Shown here: positions 1-7,069 of the stretch, in pieces
Layout of the letters: each line of letters opens with the position of its first letter
How positions within the stretch are numbered: position 1 is the stretch's first letter
NCBI GenBank assembly: GCA_024274695.1
Contig: JAJSAI010000027.1
Location: 1 to 26,290, forward strand
Direction of reading: 5' to 3'
Length of the DNA stretch: 26,290 nucleotides
Source of the DNA: an archaeon
GTDB taxonomy: Archaea > B1Sed10-29 > JAJSAI01
The notes under the pieces: generated by a model
What the model was told of the DNA's origin: nothing
Databases searched by the model: none
Seen by the model: only the letters and a program-made list of their open reading frames with translations
Made by a program: the position numbers and the translations under genes

Positions 1-202
1 CATTACCTATTATGCTATTCCCTTGGCAGTCTATCAGGACATTGCCTGTTGATAGACTGAAGCATGTGCCGTTACTGTACACATCATTCTGCAGGTAGTA
101 TTCTCCTGAGGAGGAGATCCCCTGACAGGAGGTTAGGGTCGCGGAAAACCCTGCTGCGGTCAGCAGCACGACTGAAATGATGAATGCGTTCAGGTGCTTC
201 AT
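1..202 (-). CDS. Secreted beta-helix-like protein, N-terminal part only (runs off window)
   Basis: An open frame runs from an ATG at 202 to the window edge, giving 67 codons. It begins with a signal peptide (Lys-His near the start, then a hydrophobic stretch of about 16 residues ending near FSA). After it comes a pattern of Cys, a short Gly/Ser-Tyr-Tyr-Leu strand, then NGTCF and NVLIDCQGNSI. This cysteine-spaced pattern resembles the first coil of archaeal exported parallel beta-helix (NosD/PbH1-like) surface proteins; that assignment is inference. A strong ribosome-binding site (AGGAGGG) lies about 9 nt before the ATG. The next gene on the same strand ends at 228, only 25 nt upstream, so the two are probably co-transcribed. 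The C-terminal domains and any anchor lie outside the window. Confidence 0.72.
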   Translation of the reverse strand, partial: MKHLNAFIISVVLLTAAGFSATLTSCQGISSSGEYYLQNDVYSNGTCFSLSTGNVLIDCQGNSIIGN

Positions 203-227
203 CCTCTGAACCCTCCTGAGAAAAGTT

Positions 228-1025
228 TCACAAGAGCGAGCCTATGAAGCCCACGAGAGAATATAAAGGTTGCAGAAGGCCTGGGACGAGCACGAACCCT
301 TCTCCAACACTCTTCATCTTGGACTTCATCGTGGGCTTGACCCACAGCTCTCTTTGGAATTCTTCTTTCAGGCCTGACGCGTACTCAACCTTCACCCTGA
401 TGGGGTACCTTCCCTCCTCGGTGGCCTTCAAGGGTATTCTCACCTCTATCTCCTGGCCTGATTTTATGGTCTCCTCAGCAGCTCCCGCCCACGCTCTCGG
501 AAGGCCTTCTATTCTCGCGAGTATCACGTCGTCCGCGAGGGACTCGCTCTTAACCTTGAACACGTAGTACGAGTCTTCTGCCGCGGGAACCGTCTCCCTA
601 ACAAAGTAGTGCGTGTACGCTTCAGGGGTGACGTCCAGCCTGAACACGATTCTTTCTGTTCCTCTGAACATGAATTCTTCCATGAAGTATATTTCCACCC
701 AAGCGTTCCGGTCCTCTGAAACCGCGTTGAGGGTGACCACGAATTGTTTGGGTGTTTTCTCGTAACTGACCCGCAGGCCTGGGCTCGTGTATATCAGGAG
801 GTTGTCCCAGTCGTATGGAGTGCCGGAGTCTCTTGAGAACACCAGCCTAATGCTCTGGCCAGGAGAAAGTTTTCCGAGGTAGTGGTCTCCGAGATCGTAC
901 GTGTTCTTGTCAGAATTGAACCTTATTACCTTGACATAGTCGTGGGTGAAGGGAGCCTGCATGTACACTGCGGCGAGTGATAGGGAGACGAGCAACATCA
1001 ATGAGGCCAGGATTTTTCCTATCAT
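228..1025 (-). CDS. Exported protein with C-terminal membrane segment, function unknown
   Basis: This 265-residue protein starts with a signal peptide or signal anchor (MIGKILASLMLLVSLSLAAV) and ends with a hydrophobic segment at about residues 243-265. The body would therefore face outside with a C-terminal tail anchor. The middle is beta-rich, with alternating hydrophobic strands and repeated Ig/COG1470-like strand patterns (for example RYPIRVKVEY near residues 205-215), and it has no recognisable catalytic motif. I do not recognise the family. A TATA-like GTTATTTAAG centred near 1054 lies about 29 nt from the ATG and overlaps the stop codon of the upstream UPF0201 gene, which suggests its own leaderless transcript. 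The neighbouring downstream exported protein suggests a role in cell surface structure, which is inference only. Confidence 0.75.
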   Translation of the reverse strand: MIGKILASLMLLVSLSLAAVYMQAPFTHDYVKVIRFNSDKNTYDLGDHYLGKLSPGQSIRLVFSRDSGTPYDWDNLLIYTSPGLRVSYEKTPKQFVVTLNAVSEDRNAWVEIYFMEEFMFRGTERIVFRLDVTPEAYTHYFVRETVPAAEDSYYVFKVKSESLADDVILARIEGLPRAWAGAAEETIKSGQEIEVRIPLKATEEGRYPIRVKVEYASGLKEEFQRELWVKPTMKSKMKSVGEGFVLVPGLLQPLYSLVGFIGSLL

Positions 1026-1049
1026 GCGTAAGAAGAAGGGAGTATGTTC

Positions 1050-1361
1050 TTAAATAACTTTTTGGGGAGCGCGGGAGGGGTATACTCTCACGCAGCCGAG
1101 CGGGAACCCTGCGTCCACGCTGGCCTTCCCGGAGAGCATGGCGAGCTTGCTTAGCTCAAGGAAACCGTTTTCTTCAAGTTCTTTTTCCAGGGCAGGTCTT
1201 ATGCCCTGTTCTTCCACTCTCCTCCAGAACTCCTGCTCGTCAGCCTCCCCGGTTATCTTGTCCCCTTCAACCTTGAACTCCGCGCCGGGAAAAAAGTCGC
1301 GCAGCATTCTAAGCACTTTTTCAGGGTCTTCCGTGTGTCTTAGGTCGCATTCTACTTTCAT
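1050..1361 (-). CDS. UPF0201 family protein (predicted RNA-binding)
   Basis: The protein matches the pattern of the archaeal UPF0201/COG1325 family: an N-terminal strand (KVECDLRHTEDPEKV), a GAEFKVEGDKITGE strand pair, a helical middle, and a C-terminal strand ending GFPLGCVRVYP that corresponds to the family's PLGPIRV ending. Members are found almost only in archaea and are considered RNA-binding; the exact role is unknown. The frame can extend upstream to an ATG at 1388 that overlaps the Lrp stop codon (TGATG). An internal AGGAG positioned 9 nt before the ATG at 1361 gives a protein that starts exactly where the family does, so I chose 1361. The gene follows the Lrp-type regulator and is probably in one transcript with it. 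Confidence 0.8.
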   Translation of the reverse strand: MKVECDLRHTEDPEKVLRMLRDFFPGAEFKVEGDKITGEADEQEFWRRVEEQGIRPALEKELEENGFLELSKLAMLSGKASVDAGFPLGCVRVYPSRAPQKVI

Positions 1362-1387
1362 CCGCTTCATCTCCTGGGCAGGAGTCA

Positions 1388-1789
1388 TCAGACTCTTATG
1401 AGAGTTCTTATCTCCACTATTCCCGGGACCGAACCAAGGTCTTCTTCCACGAACTTCCTCAGGGAACTGACGTCGGCCATGTCCGTGGTTATTATCACGT
1501 CATAGGAGCCTAGAGTTCTCTCAACCTTCACTTTTTTACTCAGTGCTTTTATTATACTGTCAACGTTTTCAGGAGAGCACCTGAGGAGGATGTACGCCCT
1601 CACGGGCAGGCCCATGGCCTCCTTGTTCAGTTCTATCGAGAACCGTTCTATTACCCCAGTTTCTATCAGTTTCTCTACCCTCTTTTTTATTGCAACGTCA
1701 GAGAGCCCTAGCTCCTTGGCTATTTCGGTAAAAGGAGTTCTGGAGTCCCTGGACAGTATTTCAATTATTTTCTGGTCAACGGAGTCCAC
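1388..1789 (-). CDS. Lrp/AsnC family transcriptional regulator
   Basis: At 133 residues this is slightly shorter than typical family members (about 150). Residues 1-60 form the winged helix-turn-helix (DQKIIEILSRDSRTPFTEIAKELGLS followed by VEKLIETGVIERF), and residues 65-133 form the RAM ligand/oligomerisation domain, including the characteristic LGSYDVIITTDMAD strand. Such proteins are dimeric or octameric DNA-binding regulators that often respond to amino acids; the ligand here cannot be predicted. The start codon is GTG at 1789. An AT-rich box at 1812-1820 lies about 27 nt upstream, consistent with a leaderless mRNA. It is divergent from the NrdD-like operon and could regulate that operon and itself from the shared 54-bp intergenic region (inference). 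Confidence 0.9.
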   Translation of the reverse strand: MDSVDQKIIEILSRDSRTPFTEIAKELGLSDVAIKKRVEKLIETGVIERFSIELNKEAMGLPVRAYILLRCSPENVDSIIKALSKKVKVERTLGSYDVIITTDMADVSSLRKFVEEDLGSVPGIVEIRTLIRV

Positions 1790-1810
1790 AAGGTTTGTTA
1801 GGCCACCAAA

Positions 1811-1821
1811 CTTATTTATTC
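1811..1821. promoter_or_regulatory. Shared TATA-like element for divergent genes
   Basis: CTTATTTATTC, read as AATAAATAAG on the other strand, is the only AT-rich box in the 54-bp gap between the Lrp gene (GTG at 1789) and the NrdD-like gene (ATG at 1844). Its centre is about 27 nt from each start codon, the distance expected between a TATA box and the start of a leaderless archaeal transcript on either strand. Confidence 0.5.
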
Positions 1822-1843
1822 TTTTCCGCCCTTTCTATCCTGG

Positions 1844-3520
1844 ATGGGAGTATCCCCTAACATCGTGGTCAAAAAGTGCACTCAGGCAGGGATAGGGTTC
1901 TGGCTTGCCAGCAAGATAGCCTTGAAACTGGGGGACAAGCTGCCTTCTTCCGAGAGGGGTATTAATAACGCGATATACGCTGCCCTGGCAGAAGAAGATC
2001 CTGACGCTGCAGAACTGTTCAGAATGTACTACGGGATAATGGTGAGAACAAGCGATCACAGGATAGAGTACTTTGACAGGAGCAAGATAACCAAGAGCCT
2101 TGTGAAGGAGACCCGGCTGCCTGTTTCCGTTGCCGAGGACATTGCCAAAAAAGTGGAAGCGGACATCCGCCGTCTCCAGCTCAGGAACGTGAGCGCGCCC
2201 CTGATCCGGGAGATGGTGAACGCGGAACTTCTGAGCAGAAGGCTCTTCAAGGCCCAGGCAAGGTACACAAGGTTGGGCCTGCCGATATACGACGTGAGCC
2301 AGGTTCTCAAGAAGCCTGGAAAGAGCCTTTCAAAGTTCACAGAGGTTTTCGGAGACAGGATAATGGAAGAGTACTCTCTCACCAGCCTGCTGCCGTCAGA
2401 CTGTGCCACGGCCCACCTGAACGCGTTAATACACGTTCACGGCCTGTCGCACTTTGGGCTGACCCCCTACTCTTTCCTTAATGACCTCAGGCTCTTTTTC
2501 ATGCACGGGGTGAGGATCCCTGGGCTCATAAGCACTGGGCCTGCTAAGAAAGCGAGTGTTGCGGTGTCCCACGCTGCGAGGATCTTGAGCGTTTCAAAGG
2601 ACTACGTGTACGCGAGCGTGGGCATAGACTCCTTCAATGTCCTGGTAGCGCCTTTCCTGCGGACAGTGCCCAAGAAGAGGTGGGCGCAGATCGCTCAGGA
2701 TTTCTTGTACGAGCTGAACGAGCACTACCTGCCGAGGAAGGCGTTCACTGTGACCCTCTCGAAGGAGATCCCAGGATGGCTCGGCAGGCTTGGGGCCGTT
2801 GGCCCGGGAGGAACCCTTTCCGGGACCTATTCTGATTATTCGGACGAGGCGAGCGCGTTCTACGAGATTTTCCTGGAAGTGCTTGAAAGAGGGGATAACG
2901 CGGGTAACCCGTTCAGGTTCCCTTTCTTGTGCTTGCGCAGGGACACGAGAGGGCATGTTGCGCTTAACTCGAGCAAGTGCTTCGTGTACCCGGACGTTCT
3001 CGAAAAACCGAGGGCAGGAGTGATGCAGGTTGTCTCCGTAAACATTCCCAAGATCCTGCACGAGGCCAGGACAGAAGAGAAAGTGTACTCTGAGATCAGG
3101 AGAGCAGCGTCCCTGGCCTTTAAGGTGTTCAGGGTGAAGCACATCATGATGATGGAAAACGCGCACAAGAAGAACATGCTTCCTTTCCTGACGCAGTCCT
3201 TCGGAGGAAGGGAGTACGCTCAGATAAAGGACTTTTACTACGTCCTGTCCCCTGACTTCATTTCCACCGCGGGAAGCATTTCCGAGAGGATCGTCAGGTA
3301 CCTTGAAAGGCTCGTGAAGGACGAGCGGAACGAGTCTGGCCTGAACATACGGCTCGGTTACAGGGAAACAGGTTTTCTCATGAAGAGGAACCTGGCAGAG
3401 GGAGTGCCCACAGAAAAGATTAGCCTGGAAACCGCTGAAAAACTCCAGAGGCTGTTCCCCATGGGAATAGGGTATCCTGAAAAGTCGGAGAAAATCGTGC
3501 TGTCAGGTGAGCTTTATTGA
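1844..3520 (+). CDS. ATP-cone protein related to anaerobic ribonucleotide reductase, without glycyl-radical tail
   Basis: The protein has 558 residues. Residues about 5-62 resemble the helical part of an ATP-cone lacking its first strand, and residues 66-150 form a more complete ATP-cone (HRIEYFDRSKITKSLV, then IREMVNAELL and ARYTRLG). From about residue 180 the sequence follows class III ribonucleotide reductase (NrdD): AHLNALIHVHGL near 190-201, a PAKKASVAVSHAARIL helix, FNVLVAPFL, a GDNAGNPFRFPF segment and VVSVNIPKI. The protein stops without the usual Cys-rich Zn site and without any C-terminal glycyl-radical motif (RxxGY), and few cysteines remain. It is therefore probably a non-catalytic or repurposed NrdD homologue that may sense nucleotides through its cones (inference). 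It overlaps thpR by 4 nt. The start is an ATG placed about 28 nt after the TATA-like box. Confidence 0.75.
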   Translation: MGVSPNIVVKKCTQAGIGFWLASKIALKLGDKLPSSERGINNAIYAALAEEDPDAAELFRMYYGIMVRTSDHRIEYFDRSKITKSLVKETRLPVSVAEDIAKKVEADIRRLQLRNVSAPLIREMVNAELLSRRLFKAQARYTRLGLPIYDVSQVLKKPGKSLSKFTEVFGDRIMEEYSLTSLLPSDCATAHLNALIHVHGLSHFGLTPYSFLNDLRLFFMHGVRIPGLISTGPAKKASVAVSHAARILSVSKDYVYASVGIDSFNVLVAPFLRTVPKKRWAQIAQDFLYELNEHYLPRKAFTVTLSKEIPGWLGRLGAVGPGGTLSGTYSDYSDEASAFYEIFLEVLERGDNAGNPFRFPFLCLRRDTRGHVALNSSKCFVYPDVLEKPRAGVMQVVSVNIPKILHEARTEEKVYSEIRRAASLAFKVFRVKHIMMMENAHKKNMLPFLTQSFGGREYAQIKDFYYVLSPDFISTAGSISERIVRYLERLVKDERNESGLNIRLGYRETGFLMKRNLAEGVPTEKISLETAEKLQRLFPMGIGYPEKSEKIVLSGELY

Positions 3521-4041
3521 GGTGCTTTATAGGAATAAGAGTGGAGCCTAACAAGGAAATCCTGCAGGAACTTGATAAACTAGGGAGGCTTGAGTATGTT
3601 AAGACAGTCAAGCCAGAGAACCTGCAGGTGGACCTCAGGTTCCTGGGAGAAGTGGACGATCCTGACCGGATCCTCACGGTCCTGCAGGGGATAAGGTTCA
3701 AGAAGTTCAGCATGACAATAAAAGGATTGGGTGTCTTTCCTGGCCACGGTTTTATCAGGGTCGTGTGGGCTGGCGTGGAGTCTCAGGATGTCTACGGCCT
3801 GAAGAAGGAGGTTGACAGCGCGCTGCAGGAGCTCGGCTACCCTCCTGACAACAGGTTCGTGCCCCATCTCACGTTGTGCAGGGTTAAGAGAAAGCCTGAC
3901 GAAAGGCTGCGGACGATAATCCGGGAGGACGGACAAAAGTTTTTCAAGGTCCAGCCTGTTGAAGAGTTCAGGCTCTACCAGAGCGTGCTAAAAAGAGAGG
4001 GGCCTGAGTACACAGTAATAGGACGGGTGAACCTGGAATGA
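3517..4041 (+). CDS. thpR: RNA 2',3'-cyclic phosphodiesterase (ThpR/LigT-like), first catalytic motif altered
   Basis: The 174-residue protein has the length and fold pattern of the 2H phosphoesterase family: MRCFIGIRVEP at the N-terminus, ENL-x-V-x-LRFLGEV near 34-45, a KEVDSALQELGY helix and a C-terminal VPHLTLCRVK. ThpR proteins hydrolyse 2',3'-cyclic phosphates on RNA using two HxTx motifs. The second motif is intact (His117, Thr119). The first reads Gln37-Val-Asp39-Leu where His-x-Thr is expected, so normal catalysis is doubtful. The start is a TTG that overlaps the preceding stop (TTGA), with GGTGA just upstream. It sits in the middle of a three-gene overlapping operon, with 4-nt overlaps on both sides. 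I am sure of the family, but not of the activity. Confidence 0.85.
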   Translation: MRCFIGIRVEPNKEILQELDKLGRLEYVKTVKPENLQVDLRFLGEVDDPDRILTVLQGIRFKKFSMTIKGLGVFPGHGFIRVVWAGVESQDVYGLKKEVDSALQELGYPPDNRFVPHLTLCRVKRKPDERLRTIIREDGQKFFKVQPVEEFRLYQSVLKREGPEYTVIGRVNLE

Positions 4042-5486
4042 AGAAAGTGATCATGATACTACTGGTCCTAGCGGTCACGGGCGCGTGCCTTGACTACGTG
4101 GGCCCGTACCAGGGGAGAATGCTGGTGTCCGCGGCCAGGCAGACCCTCGCCGTTCCAAAAAATCTTGCCCTTCCCGCGTACATTAACTCGTGGGCGAGCG
4201 TCCCTCTCGTGCCAGAGATAGTGTCGGGGAAAACCAGGTACGATCTTAACATCACGTGCGACGAGAGCGTTTTCCAGCAGAAGAAGACCAAGGTCACGGT
4301 CTCGGATTCTGAAGCGTACCAGGACCTAACGCTCTCAGGAGAAGTGACCTTCGCCGAGGATCACGTGAGGAACAGGATAACCCTCTCCAGCAACATGGAC
4401 ATGGAGGTCACGCTAACGTACAGGTTCTCCTTCCAGCACAAGGTAAGGGTGTTCTCTGAAGCGACATACAAGGGAAGCCCTGGAAGAATACTCGCGTTCA
4501 TTCCTGCGGACGGGGACGGAGAAGCGCTCGCGGTCGTCACGAACTGGGACATTGACCCTGGAATGATCCCCACTAATAAAATGCAGACCACGTCCTTCTC
4601 GCTGTCCACTAAGGTGATCCTGAAAAGAAAGGCAGAAACCTCCCTTGAGATAAAAATAATCCCGTTCTACCTCGTGCAGTCCAAGAGGACAGAGTACCCG
4701 ATAGAATACTCCGGGTTCCTGTCCAACAAGCTCGTCAGGACCTTCGGGAGCGAGAAGACTAGCATAACCAATGCACCCGGCAGGGTCACTGAACTCCTGG
4801 CGAAACTGGGGGGCAGGAGCAGTAACCCAGAGTTCCCTGAGTTTCATGATGTCACCCTCTCATCATCTCCGGGAGACTCTCTGACGCTGGTGAGCAAGGC
4901 CAAGGCGGTCTGCTCTAACTCAGGAGTGCCGTGCAGGATCGTTGTAGGGATCAAGGACAAGAAGTACTACGCCTGGCTTGACGTTTTCGACGGCGCCTGG
5001 CAGACCGTGGACCTGGCCGCGGGAACAAGAAGCCCTCCTGAAGGGTATACCGTGGTCTACGTGGAGCCCCTTGGGAGGATAGAGGTAGTGCCCGTGGAAC
5101 CGAGCGATGACGAAATATACTCCGCCCTCAAGGAAGTGACTGCAGAGGGCTTGAACCCTGTGGTGTACTACGTACTGCTTGGCGTGCTGATGTTCGTGGC
5201 CATAGTCCTGTTCTTCAAGTTCAAGGCCAGGGATGTGCTGGCGAGAACAAGCAAGAAACCCGCGCACGAGACAGGGCCTGTGAACGGGGCGTACGAGATC
5301 GTGGGAGACGCGTCCAAGGTAACAGACCCTCTCCTCTCAGAGGTTCTTGAGAAGATCAGCAAGAAGAACGGCAGGGTTGACGTGGAAGAGTACGCCAGGG
5401 AACTGCACTACTCGAAAGAGCTCGTGGACTGGGCGGTCAGAAGCCTTGTGCTGCAGGGGATCATAAAGAAGAAAGAGACGACATGA
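4038..5486 (+). CDS. Lipoprotein-like membrane protein: external transglutaminase-like region, TM helix, cytoplasmic winged helix
   Basis: This is a 482-residue protein. Residues 1-17 are a signal peptide ending TGAC, so Cys17 could be lipidated. The external part is beta-rich. Residues about 276-325 (from SPGDSLTLVSKAK through SGVPCRIVVG to YYAWLDVFDGAWQTVDL) resemble the transglutaminase/protease core, but the positions of the catalytic Cys and His appear to be Ser/Leu and Tyr, so it is likely inactive. One membrane helix lies near residues 374-395. The cytoplasmic tail (about 415-482) reads like a winged helix (RVDVEEYARELHYSKELVDWAVRSLVLQGIIKKK). The layout suggests a one-component membrane sensor or an envelope protein with a DNA- or protein-binding tail (inference). 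It is last in its operon, and its 3' end overlaps the convergent ATPase gene by 26 bp. Confidence 0.75.
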   Translation: MKKVIMILLVLAVTGACLDYVGPYQGRMLVSAARQTLAVPKNLALPAYINSWASVPLVPEIVSGKTRYDLNITCDESVFQQKKTKVTVSDSEAYQDLTLSGEVTFAEDHVRNRITLSSNMDMEVTLTYRFSFQHKVRVFSEATYKGSPGRILAFIPADGDGEALAVVTNWDIDPGMIPTNKMQTTSFSLSTKVILKRKAETSLEIKIIPFYLVQSKRTEYPIEYSGFLSNKLVRTFGSEKTSITNAPGRVTELLAKLGGRSSNPEFPEFHDVTLSSSPGDSLTLVSKAKAVCSNSGVPCRIVVGIKDKKYYAWLDVFDGAWQTVDLAAGTRSPPEGYTVVYVEPLGRIEVVPVEPSDDEIYSALKEVTAEGLNPVVYYVLLGVLMFVAIVLFFKFKARDVLARTSKKPAHETGPVNGAYEIVGDASKVTDPLLSEVLEKISKKNGRVDVEEYARELHYSKELVDWAVRSLVLQGIIKKKETT

Positions 5487-6987
5487 CCTTGCGCTTGTCC
5501 TGGTAGTACTGGTTTATCACGCTCACCAGGTCAAGGTAGTCGAAGATCCTGTTCTTCACGAGAACGTCCAGCAGCCTTCTCCTGTCGTCCAGTTCTTTCA
5601 TGACCCGCTTCTTGGTCATGCCCGAGAACTTGGCCAGCCTTTCAAGGTTCCTGCTCGGCAGAGCAGTTCTCTCAAGAACTTTTGATTCCGGATCCCATTT
5701 GAATATTTCCTCTAATGAGACCGTGCCTCCCATCACCGAGGACTCCGCGACCTCAACTATCCTCCTCTTAAGACCCCTGGAGTTCGGATCGTACATCCTC
5801 TGCTGCACGACTATCAGGTCAAGCAGTCTGAACATTTGGGTGGGCACGTTCATGGGAGGGTCAGAAAGCCGGGTGATTGTCTCTCTTGCTGTGTTAGCAT
5901 GTAGCGTGCCAAGTATGCCCTGGTGCCCTGTGTTCATGGCGTTGAACATCGTCAGGGCCTCCTCGCCCCTCACCTCTCCAACGATTATCCTGTCGGGCCT
6001 CATCCTGAGAACGTTCCTGAGTAGGTCCTTCATGCTAACCTCTTTCTCGAGAACACCCCTCCTCGCCTCGAGCCTTATCCAGTTCTCCCTGTTGTAGAAG
6101 TTGAGTTCCAGGGTGTCCTCCAGGGTTATTATCCTCTCTGACAAGGGAATGAACACTGACAGCGCGTTCAGGGTGGTCGTTTTCCCTGAACTCGTGCCTC
6201 CTGCTATCAGAACGCTCATAGGGTAAACTCTGAGCCCCTCAACGTGCAGCCACAAGAACGCTGCAAGAGAACTCGGCATCGTGCCGTTCGCTATAAGCTG
6301 GGTTATCGTGAGAGGGTTCTCCCTGAACTTTCTTATGGTGAGTGTGGGCCCTGACGGCGAGACAGGAGGGAGGGTCATGTTGACCCTGCTCCCGTCAGGA
6401 AGCCTTGCGTCTATGAGCGGTTCTGAAGGGTCCACCCTCTTCCCAACATAGGCCGCAACCCTCTTCACCACTCCCATAAGGTCATCGTCTGAAGAGAACC
6501 GGACGTTGGTCTTGCACAGCCCATAGTCTCTGTCAAAAACGAAAACCTCTTCCTTGGAGTTAACCATTATCTCCTCAAGGTTATCGTCCTCAAGAAGGCG
6601 TTGTATCTTTCCCATGCCTATTGTCTCGCTCGCTATCAGGTACTCCATGCTCGCAGGATGCTCTATCCTCTTTCCAGAGTCCTCAAGGAAACTCCTGATT
6701 ATCTCGTACGCCCTTTTCTCGTCTTCCTCGGAAAGCGCTTTCCGGGAGAACGGCTCCAGGTCCTGCGCGAGCTTCTTAACAAGCTCTGCCAGCAAGCCCT
6801 TCTTGCTGTCCTCAAGATAAAGTTTTTCTATTTCCTTAGGGGAGGGGTTCTTGTTGAGCACGTAGTCAATGAAGTCAAAGAACTCTTTCTCCTCCGGGCT
6901 GAGTTCTGGAAGAACCACCTCGTAATAGTTCCAAGGGTATCCCTCGTACACTCTTCCCGAGTTCCTTTCTGAAAGCAGTCTCGCCAT
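5461..6987 (-). CDS. Type II/IV secretion system ATPase (GspE/TadA/archaeal pilus or archaellum type)
   Basis: This is a hexameric cytoplasmic ATPase of the type that powers assembly of archaeal type IV pili or secretion structures. In numbering from the longest frame, residues 110-220 form the N-terminal domain, GGTSSGKTT (268-276) is the Walker A motif, TLEDTLEL the Asp box, RPDRIIVGEVRG (334-345) the Walker B, and NTGHQGILGTLHANT (356-370) the His box. The longest frame begins at a TTG (6999), but a TATA-like TATAAATTG at 7011-7019 lies about 28 nt from the ATG at 6987, so a leaderless start there is more likely. No TadC-like membrane partner or pilin is visible in the window. Its 3' end overlaps the 3' end of the convergent membrane-protein gene by 26 bp. 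Confidence 0.92.
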   Translation of the reverse strand: MARLLSERNSGRVYEGYPWNYYEVVLPELSPEEKEFFDFIDYVLNKNPSPKEIEKLYLEDSKKGLLAELVKKLAQDLEPFSRKALSEEDEKRAYEIIRSFLEDSGKRIEHPASMEYLIASETIGMGKIQRLLEDDNLEEIMVNSKEEVFVFDRDYGLCKTNVRFSSDDDLMGVVKRVAAYVGKRVDPSEPLIDARLPDGSRVNMTLPPVSPSGPTLTIRKFRENPLTITQLIANGTMPSSLAAFLWLHVEGLRVYPMSVLIAGGTSSGKTTTLNALSVFIPLSERIITLEDTLELNFYNRENWIRLEARRGVLEKEVSMKDLLRNVLRMRPDRIIVGEVRGEEALTMFNAMNTGHQGILGTLHANTARETITRLSDPPMNVPTQMFRLLDLIVVQQRMYDPNSRGLKRRIVEVAESSVMGGTVSLEEIFKWDPESKVLERTALPSRNLERLAKFSGMTKKRVMKELDDRRRLLDVLVKNRIFDYLDLVSVINQYYQDKRKVMSSLSSL

Positions 6988-7010
6988 CCAAGACAACAAA
7001 GGCCGCCGGG

Positions 7011-7020
7011 CAATTTATAC
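7011..7020 (-). promoter_or_regulatory. TATA box of the secretion ATPase gene
   Basis: On the minus strand GTATAAATTG is centred about 28 nt before the ATG at 6987. It is a good archaeal TATA match and supports a leaderless start there. Confidence 0.55.
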
Positions 7021-7034
7021 GTTTCGCACGCCAA

Positions 7035-7044
7035 AGGTTTTTAT
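7035..7044 (+). promoter_or_regulatory. TATA-like box of the cca operon
   Basis: GGTTTTTATG lies about 29 nt before the ATG at 7070. The first possible ATG of the frame (7043) sits inside this box, which argues against using it as the start. Confidence 0.45.
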
Positions 7045-7069
7045 GCCCGGCAGGAGTTTCTTTTATCGC

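Noticed and set aside
7043-7069. Upstream ATG as the start of cca
   Set aside because: It lies inside the TATA-like box GGTTTTTATG; the ATG at 7070 is at the right distance for a leaderless start and fits the family.
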